From NCBI GenBank assembly GCA_904394705.1, contig CAJFNJ010000015.1, positions 1 to 6,573 on the forward strand: a stretch of DNA of 6,573 nt, in the 5' to 3' direction. The stretch is from Avimicrobium caecorum (GTDB lineage Bacteria > Bacillota > Clostridia > Oscillospirales > Ruminococcaceae). Made by a program: the position numbers and the translations under genes. This document shows, piece by piece, positions 5,862 through 6,573 of the stretch (positions are counted from its first letter, which is position 1; the number at the start of each line of letters is the position of its first letter). A model generated the notes under the pieces. It saw only the letters and a program-made list of their open reading frames with translations, had not been told where the DNA came from and searched no databases.

Positions 5862-5875
5862 GGCGAAATTTCGCC
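5862..5875. promoter_or_regulatory. Perfect 14-bp palindrome against the ferredoxin -35 box
   Basis: GGCGAAATTTCGCC is a perfect palindrome ending one base before the -35 hexamer. It is well placed for an activator or repressor of the ferredoxin promoter. It has no gap at the centre, unlike the Rex or Fnr sites known to me, so no regulator is proposed. Apart from this and the two promoters, the 5671-5861 stretch is AT-rich with nothing I can identify. Confidence 0.45.
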
Positions 5876-5876
5876 C

Positions 5877-5905
5877 TTGCATTTTATGCGGCATATTGAT
5901 ACAAT
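5877..5905 (+). promoter_or_regulatory. Strong extended -10 promoter of the ferredoxin gene
   Basis: The -35 box is TTGCAT (5877-5882), the spacer is 17 bases, and the -10 box is TACAAT (5900-5905) preceded by TGA, giving the extended -10 form TGnTACAAT. A start near 5912 leaves a leader of only about 24 nt, most of it ribosome binding site. Confidence 0.8.
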
Positions 5906-5935
5906 GAAGTTGCATCAAAAGGAGGTGTATTTCCC

Positions 5936-6106
5936 ATGGCATACAAGATTACTGACGCTTGCATCAGCTGCGGCGCTTGCGAGGCTGAGTGCCCCGTATC
6001 CGCTATCTCTGAGGGCAACGGCAAGTACGAGATCAACGCTGACACCTGCATCGAGTGCGGTGCCTGCGCCGGCGTTTGCCCGGTAGGCGCTCCCGTTGCT
6101 GAATAA
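5936..6106 (+). CDS. Clostridial-type 2[4Fe-4S] ferredoxin
   Basis: A 56-residue low-potential electron carrier, cytoplasmic, of the bacterial 2[4Fe-4S] type that serves pyruvate:ferredoxin oxidoreductase, hydrogenase and electron-bifurcating enzymes in anaerobes. Two CxxCxxCxxxCP motifs are complete: Cys9, 12, 15, 19 followed by Pro20, and Cys38, 41, 44, 48 followed by Pro49. The protein starts MAYKITDACISCGACEAECP; length and spacing are those of the classical clostridial family. Each cluster is expected to be held by three cysteines of one motif and the last cysteine of the other. AAAAGGAGGTG (5917-5927) stands nine bases before ATG 5936, a near-perfect site. Own promoter and terminator make it a single-gene unit, and codon choice suits a highly expressed protein. 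Its physiological partners are not in the window. Confidence 0.96.
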   Translation: MAYKITDACISCGACEAECPVSAISEGNGKYEINADTCIECGACAGVCPVGAPVAE

Positions 6107-6135
6107 GCTGCGTTTGGCTCAAACCGAAAAAACAG

Positions 6136-6168
6136 AAAAGCACGGCAGGTTTTCCGCCGTGCTTTTTT
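6136..6168 (+). terminator. Rho-independent terminator of the ferredoxin gene
   Basis: A stem AAAAGCACGGC (6136-6146) pairs with GCCGTGCTTTT, closing a nine-base loop, and runs into TTTTTT at 6163-6168. The A-tract on the left allows function on both strands. Repeat copy B begins a few bases after it. Confidence 0.93.
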
Positions 6169-6176
6169 GCACCCCT

Positions 6177-6247
6177 GCCCCTGCGGGGAGCAGTTCGCGC
6201 TCATGGCTTGCGGGAGTGCTTCCCTTCAGTACACGCAGCCGGGCCCG
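6177..6247 (+). repeat. Mosaic intergenic repeat, copy B (3' modules only)
   Basis: This copy has the CCCC-TGC-GGGG hairpin and the full tail (GAGCAGTTCGCGCTC, then TGCGGGAG, then GCAGCCGGGCCCG). Aligned to 6432-6503, 65 of 71 bases agree, with one additional single-base gap. It lacks the front palindrome and heptamers. It starts immediately behind the ferredoxin terminator. Downstream at 6251-6269 a further hairpin, GTGTGC / GCACAC, lies in unmatched sequence. Confidence 0.8.
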
Positions 6248-6398
6248 GAAGTGTGCCGGGGCCGCACACCCTCGCACACCTGCAATCCCGGAAGACCGCC
6301 GGGCAGCCAGCCTGACCCCCTCTTCCCTCTCACAGTCTCGCCTCCTCCCAATCCACCCCTTTCTAAAATCCGTGCCGCAATGCGGCACACCAAACCTC

Positions 6399-6426
6399 TT
6401 CACTTTTCACTATTCTCTATTCACTT
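6399..6426 (+). repeat. Heptamer tandem array, four units
   Basis: Units TTCACTT, TTCACTA, TTCTCTA and TTCACTT follow each other without gaps. They match the unit consensus of the array at 22-56; the last 24 bases agree at 21 positions. Confidence 0.8.
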
Positions 6427-6510
6427 AACCCGCCCCCTGCGGGGAGCAGTTCGCGCTCATGGCCTGCGGGAGAGCTTTCCTTCTGCGCACGCAGCCGGGC
6501 CCGACAGATC

Positions 6511-6538
6511 AAGTGAACAGTGAAGAGTGAATAACGAA
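6511..6538 (-). repeat. Heptamer tandem array, four units, inverted
   Basis: On the minus strand the units are TTCGTTA, TTCACTC, TTCACTG and TTCACTT, so this is the same 7-base family in opposite orientation, closing copy C. The first unit (TTCGTTA) is the most diverged. Confidence 0.75.
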
Positions 6539-6548
6539 TCGTTTCGGT

Positions 6549-6565
6549 ATGCTGCTTCGCAGCAT
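6549..6565. repeat. Small perfect hairpin near the window end
   Basis: ATGCTGC-TTC-GCAGCAT, 7-bp arms and a three-base loop, follows copy C by ten bases. It is similar in size to the GTGCCGCA palindrome and may be another module of the same mosaic; the window ends before this can be judged. No T-tract follows, so it is not a typical terminator. Confidence 0.5.
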
Positions 6566-6573
6566 GGATTCAG

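Larger units (their letters stand above)
6371..6538 (+). repeat. Mosaic intergenic repeat, copy C (most complete)
   Basis: Module order: palindrome GTGCCGCA-A-TGCGGCAC (6372-6388); four heptamers (6399-6426); hairpin CCCC-TGC-GGGG plus the conserved tail (6432-6503); and four heptamers in inverted orientation (6511-6538). The two heptamer arrays can pair, 19 of 24 bases matching without gaps, so the stretch between them could be presented as a large fold-back. About 168 bp in all, with no coding capacity and no target-site duplication that I can see. It resembles a non-autonomous (MITE-like) or extragenic palindromic element, but no partner enzyme is in the window. Confidence 0.75.

Noticed and set aside
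6096..6523. Overlapping plus-strand frames of about 110-118 codons after the ferredoxin
   Set aside because: They cross the ferredoxin terminator and repeat copies B and C, lack ribosome binding sites and have no protein-like composition.
6169..6573. CRISPR array
   Set aside because: The repeats are heptamers without spacers and composite blocks of differing content; there are no uniform direct repeats with unique spacers and no cas gene.
1..6573. Defence, toxin-antitoxin, phage or transposase genes
   Set aside because: All supported coding regions are housekeeping, transport or electron-transfer genes; no such domain is visible on either strand.

Overview
The window looks like a chromosomal segment from a GC-rich, anaerobic member of the Clostridia. 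The gut family Oscillospiraceae/Ruminococcaceae (Faecalibacterium, Subdoligranulum or Gemmiger relatives) is my best guess. Three things support this: the decarboxylase - darA - holB - ricT gene order, a Firmicutes housekeeping neighbourhood; a 56-residue clostridial 2[4Fe-4S] ferredoxin; and strong AGGAGG-type ribosome binding sites with short rho-independent terminators. The genus is inference; no marker gene is present.

Layout. Positions 1-76 hold a copy of a mosaic intergenic repeat that ends just before a good sigma-A-type promoter (80-108). That promoter drives a rightward cluster: an Orn/Lys/Arg-type PLP decarboxylase (138-1496), the cyclic-di-AMP receptor DarA (1608-1931), the DNA polymerase III delta-prime subunit HolB (1953-2885) and the RNA-maturation factor RicT (2969-3814), closed by a terminator at 3833-3867. 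A weaker extended -10 promoter may start a second transcript just upstream of darA. A convergent leftward gene for a YfcC/DcuC-type membrane carrier (4066-5499) has its own terminator (4008-4039) and promoter (5642-5670), with a leader of about 135 nt. Diverging from it is a small ferredoxin gene (5936-6106) with an extended -10 promoter, a 14-bp palindrome against its -35 box, and its own terminator (6136-6168). From 6169 to the end there is no credible gene; the space is filled with further repeat copies.

How the genes relate. The cluster keeps the order of Bacillus subtilis yaaO-tmk-yaaQ-yaaR-holB-yaaT but lacks tmk and yaaR. It joins polyamine or amino-acid metabolism, second-messenger sensing, clamp loading and mRNA processing, a conserved neighbourhood without one obvious shared pathway. 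The carrier and the ferredoxin are independent single-gene units. The carrier and darA avoid the CGG arginine codon used heavily in the decarboxylase, holB and ricT, which suggests strong expression.

Most unusual content: a family of composite intergenic repeats built from a GTGCCGCA-N-TGCGGCAC palindrome, arrays of a 7-bp unit TTC(A/T)CTN, a CCCC-TGC-GGGG hairpin and a conserved tail of about 55 bp. In the most complete copy an inverted heptamer array lies at the far end. No defence system, CRISPR array, transposase or phage gene is visible.
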